From Emiliania huxleyi CCMP1516 (lineage: Eukaryota > Haptophyta > Isochrysidales > Noelaerhabdaceae): a DNA stretch of 64,000 nt. The DNA is taken from positions 257,891-321,890 of the forward strand of contig NW_005202113.1 of the NCBI RefSeq assembly GCF_000372725.1. The letters are read 5' to 3'. Position numbers and translations under genes: made by a program. The notes under the pieces are model-generated. The model saw only the letters and a program-made list of their open reading frames with translations. It searched no databases and had not been told where the DNA came from. Position 1 is the first letter of the stretch. Each line of letters begins with the position of its first letter. Positions 39,375 to 49,777 of the stretch are shown here, piece by piece.

Positions 39375-40385
39375 CTAGCCTGCGTCTCGGTCCTGACTGC
39401 GTGTTCCCTCCGGCCGCTCCCACTGCGACCGCCCACTCGGGGCGTGGTGAAAGTAGACGGCGCCCGTGGCGGGGTCTACTCCCGAGACCCACCCGTCGGG
39501 CAGCTCCGTCGCCGCGGCGGCCTGCTGCTGCTGCTGCCATTGCGGCGTCAGCGGCGCCTCGCCACCACTAGGCCCCTCTGCACCTGGGTACTCCTCAGCC
39601 ACCGGCGTGACCACCTCGCCCGGCGTCATCTCCCACACCGCGGGCTGTGCCGCCTCCGGACCGCCGCCGCCGCCGCACGCCGCCGCCGCCGGCCCCTCCC
39701 TCCCGCCGTTCGCCTCGGGCCGCGCCGCCTTTGCCGCCCTCCCCTCCGCCTCGAGCCGCTCGTAGAGGTCGTGCTGCGCGTCGCGCCGCCGCTTCGCCTC
39801 CTCCGCCGCGCGCAGCGCCAGTTGCCGCGAGTGTATCGCCCGCTGCTGCTCCGGATCCGAGTTGGAGAAGGTGACGCGCAGCGCGGGCCCCCCCTCCGGG
39901 TCGATCGGCCTCCCGTCCATCGCCTCGGACGCGAACTGCGCACACGCGCGGCTCCGGAAGCGGACAAAGCCGGTGCCCGGCGCGACGCCCGCCCAGGTCC
40001 GCAGGAGCGCGCCCCACTCCGAAAACTTCTCGAGGGAGGCGCGCACCTCTCGCTGCGAGGCCGCCTCGTCGAGGCCCGTAACGAAGAGCAGGCAAGCCGC
40101 GTCGACCGAGGAGGTGCGCCTCCGCCCAAAGATGTCGTAGTCGATGCCGTCGGCGGAGAAGGCCATGCGCTGCTCCTCGACGACGGACGGCAGGCGGTGG
40201 AGGTTGACGCACGCGGCGCCGTCCCGGCAGGCGCCGCGCGCCCAAGCCAGGCATATCCAAGCGCCGCCTCGCCTGTCGCCGGCTGTCGACTGGGTGTCGA
40301 CCTCCGGCCAGCAGCGCGGGAGCGCGGGCACGGCGCCGCTGTCGCCGGTGCCCACCGCGTCGATGCCCGGCGGGAGGTCCGACAT
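39375..40385 (-). CDS. CWC2: CWC2/RBM22-like splicing factor with zinc finger, RRM and WW domain
   Basis: 336 residues, single exon. Residues 40-65 form a CCCH zinc finger (CLAWARGACRDGAACVNLH) followed by the CWC2-type connector DIDYDIFGRRR-like YDIFGRRRTSSVD. An RRM follows (CLLFVTGLDEAASQREVRAS, GTGFVRFRSRACAQFASEAM, LRVTFSNSDPEQQ). The C-terminus has a WW domain, LPDGWVSGVDPATGAVYFHH through QWERPEG. Cwc2 contacts catalytic snRNA elements in the NineTeen-complex spliceosome. The added C-terminal WW domain is unusual for fungal Cwc2 and RBM22. An intronless splicing factor in an intron-containing genome. Confidence 0.85.
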   Translation of the reverse strand: MSDLPPGIDAVGTGDSGAVPALPRCWPEVDTQSTAGDRRGGAWICLAWARGACRDGAACVNLHRLPSVVEEQRMAFSADGIDYDIFGRRRTSSVDAACLLFVTGLDEAASQREVRASLEKFSEWGALLRTWAGVAPGTGFVRFRSRACAQFASEAMDGRPIDPEGGPALRVTFSNSDPEQQRAIHSRQLALRAAEEAKRRRDAQHDLYERLEAEGRAAKAARPEANGGREGPAAAACGGGGGPEAAQPAVWEMTPGEVVTPVAEEYPGAEGPSGGEAPLTPQWQQQQQAAAATELPDGWVSGVDPATGAVYFHHAPSGRSQWERPEGTRSQDRDAG

Positions 40386-40734
40386 GGCGTGCCTACTGGG
40401 ACCCAGCGCTGACTTCTGAGTCGATGCGGTCTTCCCTTTCTCGACTGTCTGAGCTTGTGCGTCTTGGGGAGCTTTACGCGCGTGCGCGGGGTTGTGTTTT
40501 TTTAATGTGCTCTCGAAGGAGGACTCTCCTGACAGGGTTTGCGATGAGGAGCGACCCGAAGGGTTTCTCGGAGGTTAGTGCACCACTAACCGCCGAAGCG
40601 CAAGCGCTGGGAGCAAGAACACTGCGACGTATCGGGCTCACACTAGCACCCCACCTCGCGAGCCGACGTTCTGGCTCAGCGAGGCTGCTGCGGAGCACTC
40701 GCGGACCGGTTCTTCTGGGTTTTTCAGTAGAACA
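40386..40734. promoter_or_regulatory. remnant of the divergent promoter region left of the MULE
   Basis: Lies between the CWC2-like start codon and the left end of the transposon. Before insertion it would have joined 47429-47484, giving roughly 400 bases between the two divergent start codons. No specific promoter element was recognised. Confidence 0.35.
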
Positions 40735-40743
40735 TCAAAAAAG

Positions 40744-41045
40744 GGAAAAATTGCAGTTTACTACGTTTTGAGCTTTTCTCTTGCAGATTACTACACACCA
40801 CACAATCCACCTTGCAGATTACTACACAGACACAATCCACCTTGCAGATTACTACGCACCACACAATCCACCTTGCAGATTACTACACACACACAATCCA
40901 CCTTGCAGATTACTACGCACCACACAATCCACCTTGCAGATTACTACACACACACAATCCACCTTGCAGATTACTACGCACCACACAATCCACCTTGCAG
41001 ATTACTACACACCACACAATCCACCTTGCAGATTACTACTCATCA
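40744..41045. repeat. left MULE terminal inverted repeat with 9 subrepeats
   Basis: After 36 unique bases, units of alternating 31 and 30 bases (TTGCAGATTACTACACACCA and so on, ending CAATCCACC) repeat eight times, plus a diverged ninth. Variants ACACACCAC, ACACAGACAC, ACGCACCAC and ACACACACAC distinguish the units. Confidence 0.95.
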
Positions 41046-41050
41046 CACAT

Positions 41051-44000
41051 TCATCGCATGATCCGAGGTTGGTTTTTGCACCCGCAGCCCTTCCTGACCG
41101 GGGCGCCGCACCTGCGGCAACCGTACTGCCGAGACGCGCGAGGTGGAGCTGGCAAGGCAGGTGCGTTCGCCATCGGCCCTGCGTCGTCGGCGCCGGCAGC
41201 TGCGGTGAGGGCTGCGGCGGTCTGAGAAGCATCCTCGTCGCCAGAGGGTGCCACTGTTCGCCTCCTCTTCGCGCCCGACCCCTCGCCTGGAGACAGGATG
41301 CGGCCCCGCTTGGGCCTGCCTGGCTTGGTTGGAAGGAAGACGGGCAGCTTGAGCCGGCTCGGCGGTCCATCTGGCACACTGCCGGGGAGAGTGGCGGCAA
41401 AGTTGAAGTTGTACTGCGCCTGCCAGACGGCCGTGGTGTATTCGGAGTCGACGAGCTGAGCAATGTCGGGGACACCCTTTTTCTGCACCGCCACAGCCGC
41501 CAAGCACTCGCACGGGAAGCCGGTGACCTTCTTGAGCCCGCAAGCGCACGTCCATTCGCATGGCTGGCCGTCGCAGCGGACGAGATGGAACCAGTTTCGC
41601 GGCCTACGGCCCTGCCCTGGTGTGGTGTATGCGGGGTAGAAACGAAATGTGTCGGCTGCCGCCGAGTCGATGCGGAATCCTCCATCGCGGACACGATTCA
41701 GCAGGCGGGCGACCATCATCCGCATCCTTGGCGGGCATGCGTCGGTGCAGCGTGTGCTCTCCACCCTGCGGCCGTCACAGCGCTTGATGTCATCCTCCAG
41801 GAGCAGGCGCATCATCTCGAGCGGATTGGGAATGCCGCGCGCCCCGCTGTGCCTGGTGATGTGATTCATCTTCTCACCAAACTGCGACGTCGTGCGGGGT
41901 AACGGCATAGCCCACGCCTCGCTGTTTGGGAGGCTGGCTGGCATCTTGCCACCGTCCTCAGCAAAGGGGAAGAGGAAGCGCTGCGCCGGCGTGTCTGGGG
42001 TGTGGGTGACGTACTGCCAAAGGCTGTGCGCAACTTCTGCCTTTGCCTTCTCGTATGAGCCCTGGTTCAGCGCACGCGCCATGGCTTGGTACTGCAGTAC
42101 AGCAACGGCCTTGCTGATGCCTCCCACAGTGTGAGAGGCGGCTGCAGCCGCGTGGCTGACGCACGAGAACTGGTGGGCCCGTGGCGCGTTGGCCGTGATG
42201 GCGGTGCGCAACTCGCGTCTGCCGTCCCGGACAAAGACAACGCGAGGGTCATCGAGCTCAGGGACGTCGGCAACCGCCTGGCGGACGGACGCTGTCGCAG
42301 TGGCATTGTTTTCATTGTCGGCAAAGTGCGCGTGCCCCAGAGGTAGGACATTGCGATTGGAGTCGATCGCCACAAACGATGCGAGCGTCCCTGTGTCGCA
42401 GTGAGTGAAGTCGTAGGCCAGGCAGTAAACTCCGTTTTGCAACACGTGGCGTGCCCACGCGTACATGAGCACAAAGCCGTAGAAGTAGTCAGAGTTATCC
42501 TCGATGCTATTCAGCGTCTCGCTGAGGCCGTGAACAGCATCATCTGTGAAGGTGAGCCCCGAGCCCTTGTTGTCGAACGTCCACTTTCGTTTCGCCGCCT
42601 CGCGCGCTACCTTGCGCACCTCCGTGCCCTTCTTGGAGAGGATTGTGACGCAGTGGCCGAGCCGTCGCAGCTCCTGCGCGTAGTTCTCGAGCTGTCCCAT
42701 GTCGTCGGCTCTCGCAGCGACGGCGGTGTCGGTCGCACTCGTGCTCACATTCATGCCCTGCGCCTCTTTGCCTACGGTACAACCCGTGTCAAGGTGCGAG
42801 TCGCGGCGCGCAGTGGTCGCGGCAGGTCAGGAGAGGCGCAGCAGTGGACTGTCACATCTAAGTCGGCCACCGATGCGGCGGCAAAAGTCCTCCGAGGCCT
42901 CTGCCCGGAGGTACGGCTGCACCGCCGCTTGGACCTGCCGCCAGTTGCTGCAGTCGACAACCTGCTGCACAACGACCGACGCCAGCTCGACCGGCGTGTA
43001 CGCGTGGAACCTCTTTCGCCGCTCACGACCCGCCTGCGCCGACTGATCGCAGGTGTGGTCGACTGCGTTCGTGCATTCCCAGACGCTGCCATCTGTGCGA
43101 CGGCGGAATCGGACATTGAACATGCAGCCCTGCTTCGCGCACATGGCTGACGCGCGCTTCAGGTCGTACAAGGCAGTTGCAACCGACCGCATGGCCCTCT
43201 TTGCCGTGCTGTCGGCGTCCCAGACGTACTCGCCAGTCTCACGCTTCTGATGGATCGTGCCATTCCAGCGGACTTTGCGGGTGTCTCGCTCACTGATGGC
43301 AAGGATGCGGAATCTGACGTCGGAGCGATCGTTGGCCGTGTCTCCCACCGAGATGCTCATGGTGCTGGCCTCCGCCTGCGTGTATGGCAGCACCGACACG
43401 GTCGCTCCCGAAGCCGCCTGCCTCAGCGCCGCCGCCTGTGCTGCGTCCCCAGCTCGCCTCTCCGCCGCCAGCTCCGAGGCGGTCGGCGACGCCAGCGGCG
43501 AGGCGGTCGCTCGCACCAGAGTCCTCATGATGAGCCAATCTTCGACGTTCGGCTCGGTGGCGCCTCCCTCGACACAAAAGCTGGGGAAGGTGGCGGCGTC
43601 TCCGCTTGCGGCGATGGCAGGCCCGCCTGGTTGGTGTCGAGCCAGGGCTGACGTGAGGGTTTCCTTGAGCGTCTCCACTCTGCTCGAAATCTCGGGGCCG
43701 ACCAAGACCGGGTTTGGCGCAACCAAGTTCGCCAGCGAGAAGGCGTGCGATCGCTCCTGGCCTGCGCGGGCAACGAACACCGAGAGATGCTCCGCCTCCC
43801 GGCCCAGGTACCACTCGTGCATGTACTGGTACTCGGCTGCCCCTGGCTCCCACTCGTGGATGCCGAAGCTGTACACGTGGTTGGTCGCCTCGTTCTCCCA
43901 CTCGACGAGTAGGATCTCAAATGCTCCGCGCGGATCGGCTGGGCCGCGCTCGTAGAAGGCCTTGATGGTCAGCGTGCCGACGCCTTCCGCCAAGTTGCGC

Positions 44001-47000
44001 AAGAAGGCCACGGGAAACTTGCTCGCCCTGCTGGTCCCGCGCGGCGGAGTGCACAGGCCCATCGCGCGCAACCTTGTCACGCCTTTGAGCTGGAGGAGGG
44101 TGCGAAATGCCTGATATGCGCCTGGGCTCCTGACCAGCCGCTCTGGCGACCTCCCGTCCTCGAAGGTGACGTGGTTGCCGCCGGCTGACCACAGTACCAG
44201 CTCGCCGGCTTGCCGGCGCGGACCCGCCGCCGCATCAGGCGTGCTCGGTGCGGGCTGCGACGACGTGGCCGCGCCCTGCGACGAAGAACCTGCCCCGCTC
44301 GCACCAGACAACGAGGCGGGCTCTAGTAGCGCTCGTGCCAAGGCTTCGTCGTTGAGGATGCGCGGCTTCTGCCAGCGTTCGGCCCAGCGGTCAACGTCCC
44401 ACTCGCCGGCGCCAAGGGCAGTGGCAACCGCCAGCGAGAATTCAAGGTTACGGGCGTTGTGGTCGGCCTCCGACAGCCTGGCCTGAAAGGCGGCCACGGA
44501 GAGCCCCCCCATTGTGCAGGCGTCGGCCACGTGCGGCTGGACGCCGTTCGTGACCCACTCCTGCGCCATCTGGAAGAGCTCCGGCTCATCCGCGTAGTGC
44601 GAGAAGTGGGGGTGCTCCTGCCGCTGCTGGCGCGCACCGCGCGTGGCGGAAGCTGGCGTGCTGTGTCCAGGAGAGGGTGGCGTGTTGCGTCCGGCGGAGG
44701 GTGGCGTACTCGAGCCGGGCGGGGGAGGCAGCAACTCCCTCATCGAGGCGGCGGCGATGCTCCGAGGCACCTCTCTCGAGCGCTCTGCCTCCTGCCTCGC
44801 GCGCTCCGCCTCCTCCTCCCTCGGCTGATCCCCCGACTCCGTCTCCGAGCTGTCGGCCACAGTACCCTCCGAGTCAGCTGCAGTGGCCGCACGGCGGAAC
44901 CGCGGCGACGATCGCGGCGCCCCGCCGCGACCAGCCCGATTGCACACGTGGACGATGGTGTCCCATGTCAGGCTAGCGAGGCAGTCAGCATCGAGGGGCA
45001 GGGGCGCGGGACGCAGCGACGGGACAACAACGTAGTGATCCTCGTCCAGCCCGAGGTCCTGGAGCAGCGACTCGACGGTGACGCCGCACGAGGCCTCGTA
45101 GCAGAGCGGCCGCATCCCCCAGCCTGGCAGCCCGTGGACGAGCAGCTGCGTATAGACACGCCTGGCATACGTGGTGGCCGCGTGCCGCCGAGCATCGATG
45201 TACGGCGCGAGCAGCCCGATGCCAGGCAGCACGGCGCGTTCGTCCACCGCCAGCTTGCAGGCTTTGGAGCACTGCCGGAGCTTGAAGACGGGCGAGCGAG
45301 GCTCTTCCGCGAGGACGTCGGACGACGCCAAGCTGCCGTTGATGTGCTCCGTGACGAGCGTCACGAACAAGTGGATGGCGTCACCACTTGGCTCCCAGGC
45401 TGGGGCCGCAGCAGCCGGTGCAGGCGCTCCACCGCCGCCGAGCGCGTCGCCGCTCGCGACGCTGCGAGATACGGGGGCGATGATGTCGGACTGGTGCGGG
45501 TTGACGGCGACCTGCTCGGCGAGATCAGCCGTGTACGAGGGGCACCCGCGTGGCGAGACGATGAGGACGTGCTCCGAGGAGAGCGTGAGCGGCGAGACAA
45601 TGAGCGCGTGCTCAGACACCTCGAGCAGCTCGGCAGACGGCTGGTCTTGCGCGACGACGGCCTCGGCCACCTCGGCCTGGAGCTGCAGCTCCTCAAGTTC
45701 GCGCAGCACCGCCTGCCTCGCCTCGCGCGCCTTCTTCGTCCACACAGCGTGCATGCTCGTGAAGATGGCCGCGAAGGCAGGCCATGCGCGGAGGCGCGAC
45801 GCCCCTGCCTTCTGGAGCGACGCGCGGAGCGACGCGCGGAGCGGCTTGAGCTTGAGCAGCCGCTGCTGCGCGGCAGCGGCGGCCTCGGCTCGCTCCCGCT
45901 CCGCCTGAGCGAAGGCCGGCGACTGCCGCTCCTCCGCCGCAAGCCAAGAGAGAAAGTCGATAACGCGCTGGTGCGAGTCTCGCTCCGCGCGCCGCTCCGC
46001 GCGCTGGTGGCGGCGCTTACGGGTGCGGAACGCTGCCCGCCGCCGCTCGCGGGCCACCTCCGCCTCCGCAGCCTTCGCCTCTGCGCACGCAGCCTCCACC
46101 GCCGCCGTACGGAGCGCGACACGCCACCTCGACCGCCGCAACTGCACAGACGTGGCGGCGAGCGGTGGCGCAGCCTGCACTTGCACATCAACAGTGCTCT
46201 TCGCGCGAGCTGCGGCGGCGACGCGACGCCGGCGAGCCTGCTGCTGGGTGGATCGGAGGAGCCGTGCCTCCCGCGTCTTCCGCGCCGCGTCCTTGCGGTC
46301 GCGATCGGACTGGCGGCGTGCGAAGCGGCGCAGCTCTGCCTCTCGCCCTGCCGCCGCCTCTGCAGCAGCCTCGCGCGCCGAGATGCACTCTTGCGTCGCG
46401 AACATGGCGACGGGCTGCGGGGCGGGGACGACAGCGAACTGCGAGAAGGCACTGCGTGAGCCGGCCACCCCCAGCGTGTCTCCGACACCGCGTGCGTCAG
46501 AAGAGGTGAAGTTGGGGATGACAGAGATCTTGTTGGTCACCTTGCTAAAAGCCTTGATGGGGAGTAACGCCACCTAGAACATCGACGCGAGTGAAAATGG
46601 GGTGAGGTAGAGAGAGCGCAGAGAACTGCTCTGGAGGCGTGCGCCTCCGCCAGCGCCTCCGCCGCCTTGGACGGCTCCTCCTCGTCGGTGGAGGACGGCT
46701 CCTCCTCGTCGGACTGGGGCGTCTCCGCCACGGAGACGCCCGTGGTCGCGTCGTCCATGCCTTGCTGCACAGGCAAAGGCCCGTTGGAACGGTCAGAGCC
46801 AGTTGTTACTGAAGGCATGGTGGTGCCGACAGCGGTCGTAGTCGCAGCGCCGGCGTCGAGCTTGCACTCCTTTGCCGTCGCAACCGACTCCAGCGCCGAG
46901 TCCGGAGGAGCTGCAATCTTTACCTTGGCTTTTGCCTGAGCGTCGGCAAACGCGCGCCACTCCTGTGGCCAAAACGATCGATGGTGGGTCGGATGATTGT

Positions 47001-47058
47001 CGTCGTCCACGACGAGGAGGTCCCCCTCGCAGAAGGCCACCGCGCGATCGTCAGCCAT
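41051..47058 (-). CDS. MULE transposase with very long N-terminal extension
   Basis: Proposed single gene with exons 46627-47058, 42856-46573 and 41051-42771. The first junction (GT-AG intron 46574-46626, only 53 bases) joins HASRA to VALLPIKAFS. The second (GT-AG, 42772-42855) joins GGRLR to CKEAQGMNVSTS, in frame. The last exons carry CMFNVRFRRRTDGSVWECTN then HTC (a WRKY/GCM1-FAR1-type zinc domain), LAYDFTHCDTGTLASFVAID and VVFVRDGRRELRTAI (first two catalytic Asp), HQFSCVSHAAAA, and a SWIM-like CEWTCACGLKKVTGFPCECL. The C-terminus ends CRRCGAPVRKGCGC. The first roughly 1000 residues (Ala/Arg-rich coiled coil, then a folded region with FGIHEWEPGAAEYQYMHEWY) match no domain I know. The start could also be 47145. 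Confidence 0.82.
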
Positions 47059-47184
47059 CGCGTGCAGGCAATCCGGCCAGACAGAAGAGCACAGCAGACA
47101 ATGACAATCCGGATTGGCCAGCGAGTAGGATGACGCCCGAATCAAGTTTCAGCGTTCAACCAGTAACGGATTCGGATTTGCAGG

Positions 47185-47419
47185 TGAGTAATCTGCGAGG
47201 TGGATTGTGTGGTGTGTAGTAATCTGCAAGGTGGATTGTGTGGTGTGTAGTAATCTGCAAGGTGGATTGTGTGTGTGTAGTAATCTGCAAGGTGGATTGT
47301 GTGGTGCGTAGTAATCTGCAAGGTGGATTGTGTCTGTGTAGTAATCTGCAAGGTGGATTGTGTGGTGTGTAGTAATCTGCAAGAGAAAAGCTCAAAACGT
47401 AGTAAACTGCAATTTTTCC
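47185..47419. repeat. right MULE terminal inverted repeat with 6-7 subrepeats
   Basis: Reverse complement of the left arm. Reading inwards, the first four units carry the same variants in the same order as the left arm (ACACACCAC, ACACAGACAC, ACGCACCAC, ACACACACAC). The right arm then has two more full units and one degenerate unit. Confidence 0.93.
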
Positions 47420-47484
47420 TCAAAAAAAACAAAAATCGAAAACGTCAATCCCGGCCTAGCCGCCTCCTTCCGAGAGCCTCGACG

Positions 47485-49297
47485 ATGCTCACCACTCGGC
47501 CTCTCTCCGGCGGCGGGAGGCCACGCCTGGTCGGAGGTCTTGCTGCGCTGCTAACGACGCTGGTGCTGCTCGCAAACTCGCGGCGGGGCGGGAGTGGCTG
47601 GGCTGTCGGTGCAGAGGAGGCAGCGGCCTCCAGCAGCACCGGCGGTGGCAGCACCGGCGGCGGCGGCGGCAGCGAGCAGCTGGACGCCGAGTGCAATCAC
47701 TGCAGGTGGACTGCGGAGTGGGCCTGCCCGGGCGGCGATATTCCGGGCACAAAGGGCTGGGCCGAGCCGGACGAGTCGGTCTGCTTCAACCACTGCTGCC
47801 CCGACTCGTGTGCAGCGTACAGCGTGATCACCGGGAGCTGCTGGCGGCACAAGGCCCCTCGCGAGGTGCCGTACAACGAGGCTCTCGCGAGGACGGACGG
47901 GTACAAGCTCGTCAACGTGGCGCTCGGCACAGACTGCAGGGAGACGTGGCTCCTCTCCAAGTTTGCGACCGCCGTCACGGGCCTCGTCCGGCACGGCATC
48001 GAGTCGCTCAAGCTGCCGATGAAGGTGACGCGCTTTCTGCCGCCCGGCGCCGACCTGCACGTCAGCTCGATCACCGGGGCGATTGTCGTCCTCGACAACG
48101 TCACCGTCACCAAGATCCAGCCATCCGTGCTCAAGTACGGCTTCTGCTACGACGACCAGGAGTGGCGCGTGGACCAGAACTGGGTGCTGAGGAACACGTT
48201 GTACCAGCGGCCGCCCGACCGGATGATGGTCGTCTCGAGCGAGATCCAGGCCACCGTCAAGTTCGACTACGAGCTCTACCAGGACCTGCTGCTCGGCAAA
48301 GTGCCTCTCGGGGACGGCCCGCCGACTAGATGCGGGGCACGTCACTCTGTCAGAGACAGCGCCCGAGAGGACACGCGACAGCGCCCGAGAGGACACGCGA
48401 AGAACTGAGCTAGTGCTCGCGCCCTCCTCCCCCGCAGGCTCCGCGCAGACGACCGTCAAGGGCTTCCTCGGGCTCGACCTCGACCTGTCGCGCATCGCGA
48501 CGAAGGCGATCAGCGACTGCGACGGCAAGTTCGGCATGACCTCCCTCGCCCTCGAAGTCAACTCCGACCTGCTCGGCGAGAACCTCGGCATTGAGGCGTC
48601 GGGCGCGATGACGAAACACCTCGTCGAGAGCTTCGCGCCGCTCATCGCCTCGCAGGTGACCCGTCGCCCCCAGCGACGCCGCGCCCCGCCCCTGCCGTCG
48701 CCTCGCCCTCGCCCGCCCCAGCGACGCCGCGCCCCTGCCCGCCCGCCCACCCCGCGGCCGCACCGAGGCCCACCACCGCCGCACTGCCCTCCGCCGCCGC
48801 AGATGCACGCCATCATCTGCCACGGGAACGGGCTTGCCGACGTCAACATCGTGCTGCACGACCCGCCCGAGGGGGAGGGCGACGTCGACCTCGAGGCGGA
48901 GCCGGTTGCAGAGGTGGAGCGCTTCCGCGGCACACGCCCTCCTTGCGCGGCTGCTGGACGGCGAGCGGCGCGCGTCTCTTCACGGCTCCGCCTGTGAGCA
49001 GGCATCGTCGAGGAGATCAACGAGCAGCTGGCGAGCAGCTTCGGGATGCTGGGTGCGGTGCAGCGCTTCGCGGAGACCGACGAGGACCGGCGGCGCAAGA
49101 TGAAGCGCGACTGCGAGCGGCTGCGCAAGGCGGGCAAGGAGGTCTGGGGCGACTCGTGCCTCGGCATGAAGCGCTTCCAGAACGTCGACGCGGCGCCGCC
49201 GCCGCCCGCCCCGCCCGCGCAGCCGAGCTGGTCCGACATCTTCGTGAAGGACGTCGTCAGCTTTGGCTGGGCGCCGCAGGTGCCGACGATGGGCTAG
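47485..49297 (+). CDS. secreted or membrane-anchored protein of unknown function
   Basis: Multi-exon. It opens MLTTRPLSGGGRPRLVGGLA with a hydrophobic LAALLTTLVLLAN segment, then a Ser/Gly linker and a cysteine-rich block (CNHCRWTAEWACPGG, CFNHCCPDSCAAYSVITGSC). The next part (GIESLKLPMKVTRFLPPGAD, LHVSSITGAIVVLDNVTVTK, EIQATVKFDYELYQD) has the strand-rich, amphipathic look of TULIP/BPI lipid-binding proteins, but this is only a resemblance. After introns at roughly 48330-48438 and 48653-48800 come TTVKGFLGLDLDLSRIATK, IICHGNGLADVNIVLHD and the final exon FAETDEDRRRKMKRDCERLR to PTMG at 49297. Start is 66 bases from the MULE end. Confidence 0.6.
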
Positions 49298-49777
49298 CGA
49301 GGCGCTTGTTCGCACCGCCGCCTCCGGCGTGCGCCCAATTTAGGAATCTAGTCGATGTGTGCATGCGTGCTGCGGCAGCGTGGTCCATCAGACACACACA
49401 CATGCTCCATGCAACGTCAGCAGCACCACAGTCGCAGTGGAGCGGCGAGTGAGGCCGCGGCCCGTCCGGCGCCAAGACGCGCACACATGACACATCACCG
49501 GCGCAACACCAGCACCACAGCATGCATTTCCCATGTCCAGTTCGCACAGAGTTGTGCCTATGAGCTTCACACTACGTTACACACACTCTCTCTCTCTGTG
49601 ATCTCTGCGCGCGCGGGTGTGTCTGTCTCTCCCCCGGTCTCGGTCCGTCGCACCGTGACAAATACGTATGTGCAAAACACCGGCCACCTGGCACCCTCCC
49701 CGCCACACCCGCGGCGCGCGCCCCGGGCACGCCTCACACACACAGCCTGCTGACACAGCTCCCAAAATACGGGGTGT
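49298..49777. other. intergenic, no gene seen
   Basis: Contains CACACA and TCTCTC microsatellite tracts (about 49575-49630). No coding region supported. Confidence 0.4.

Larger units (their letters stand above)
40744..47419 (-). mobile_element. complete Mutator-like (MULE) DNA transposon, about 6.7 kb
   Basis: Ends are inverted copies beginning GGAAAAATTGCAGTTTACTA and continuing TTTTGAGCTTTTCTCTTGCAG without mismatch. They are flanked by a 9-base duplication with one mismatch, TCAAAAAAG (40735-40743) and TCAAAAAAA (47420-47428), within the 8-11 base range of MULEs. The inside encodes one minus-strand transposase with a MULE-type zinc domain, DDE-type catalytic region and SWIM-type zinc finger. 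The long subrepeat-bearing arms (about 300 bases left, about 235 right) are also MULE-like. The open reading frames are uninterrupted, so the copy looks young and possibly autonomous. Confidence 0.9.

Noticed and set aside
40780-41038. CRISPR-like array of about 30-bp units
   Set aside because: Units are contiguous without spacers, lie in the arm of a DNA transposon, and the genome is eukaryotic.
44459-46459. 666-codon plus-strand ORF opposite the MULE transposase
   Set aside because: Arg/Leu/Ala-rich translation of the antisense strand of a G+C-rich gene. The opposite strand has zinc-domain and transposase motifs.
49355-49753. 132-codon plus-strand ORF
   Set aside because: Dominated by His/Thr from CACA and CTCT simple repeats.
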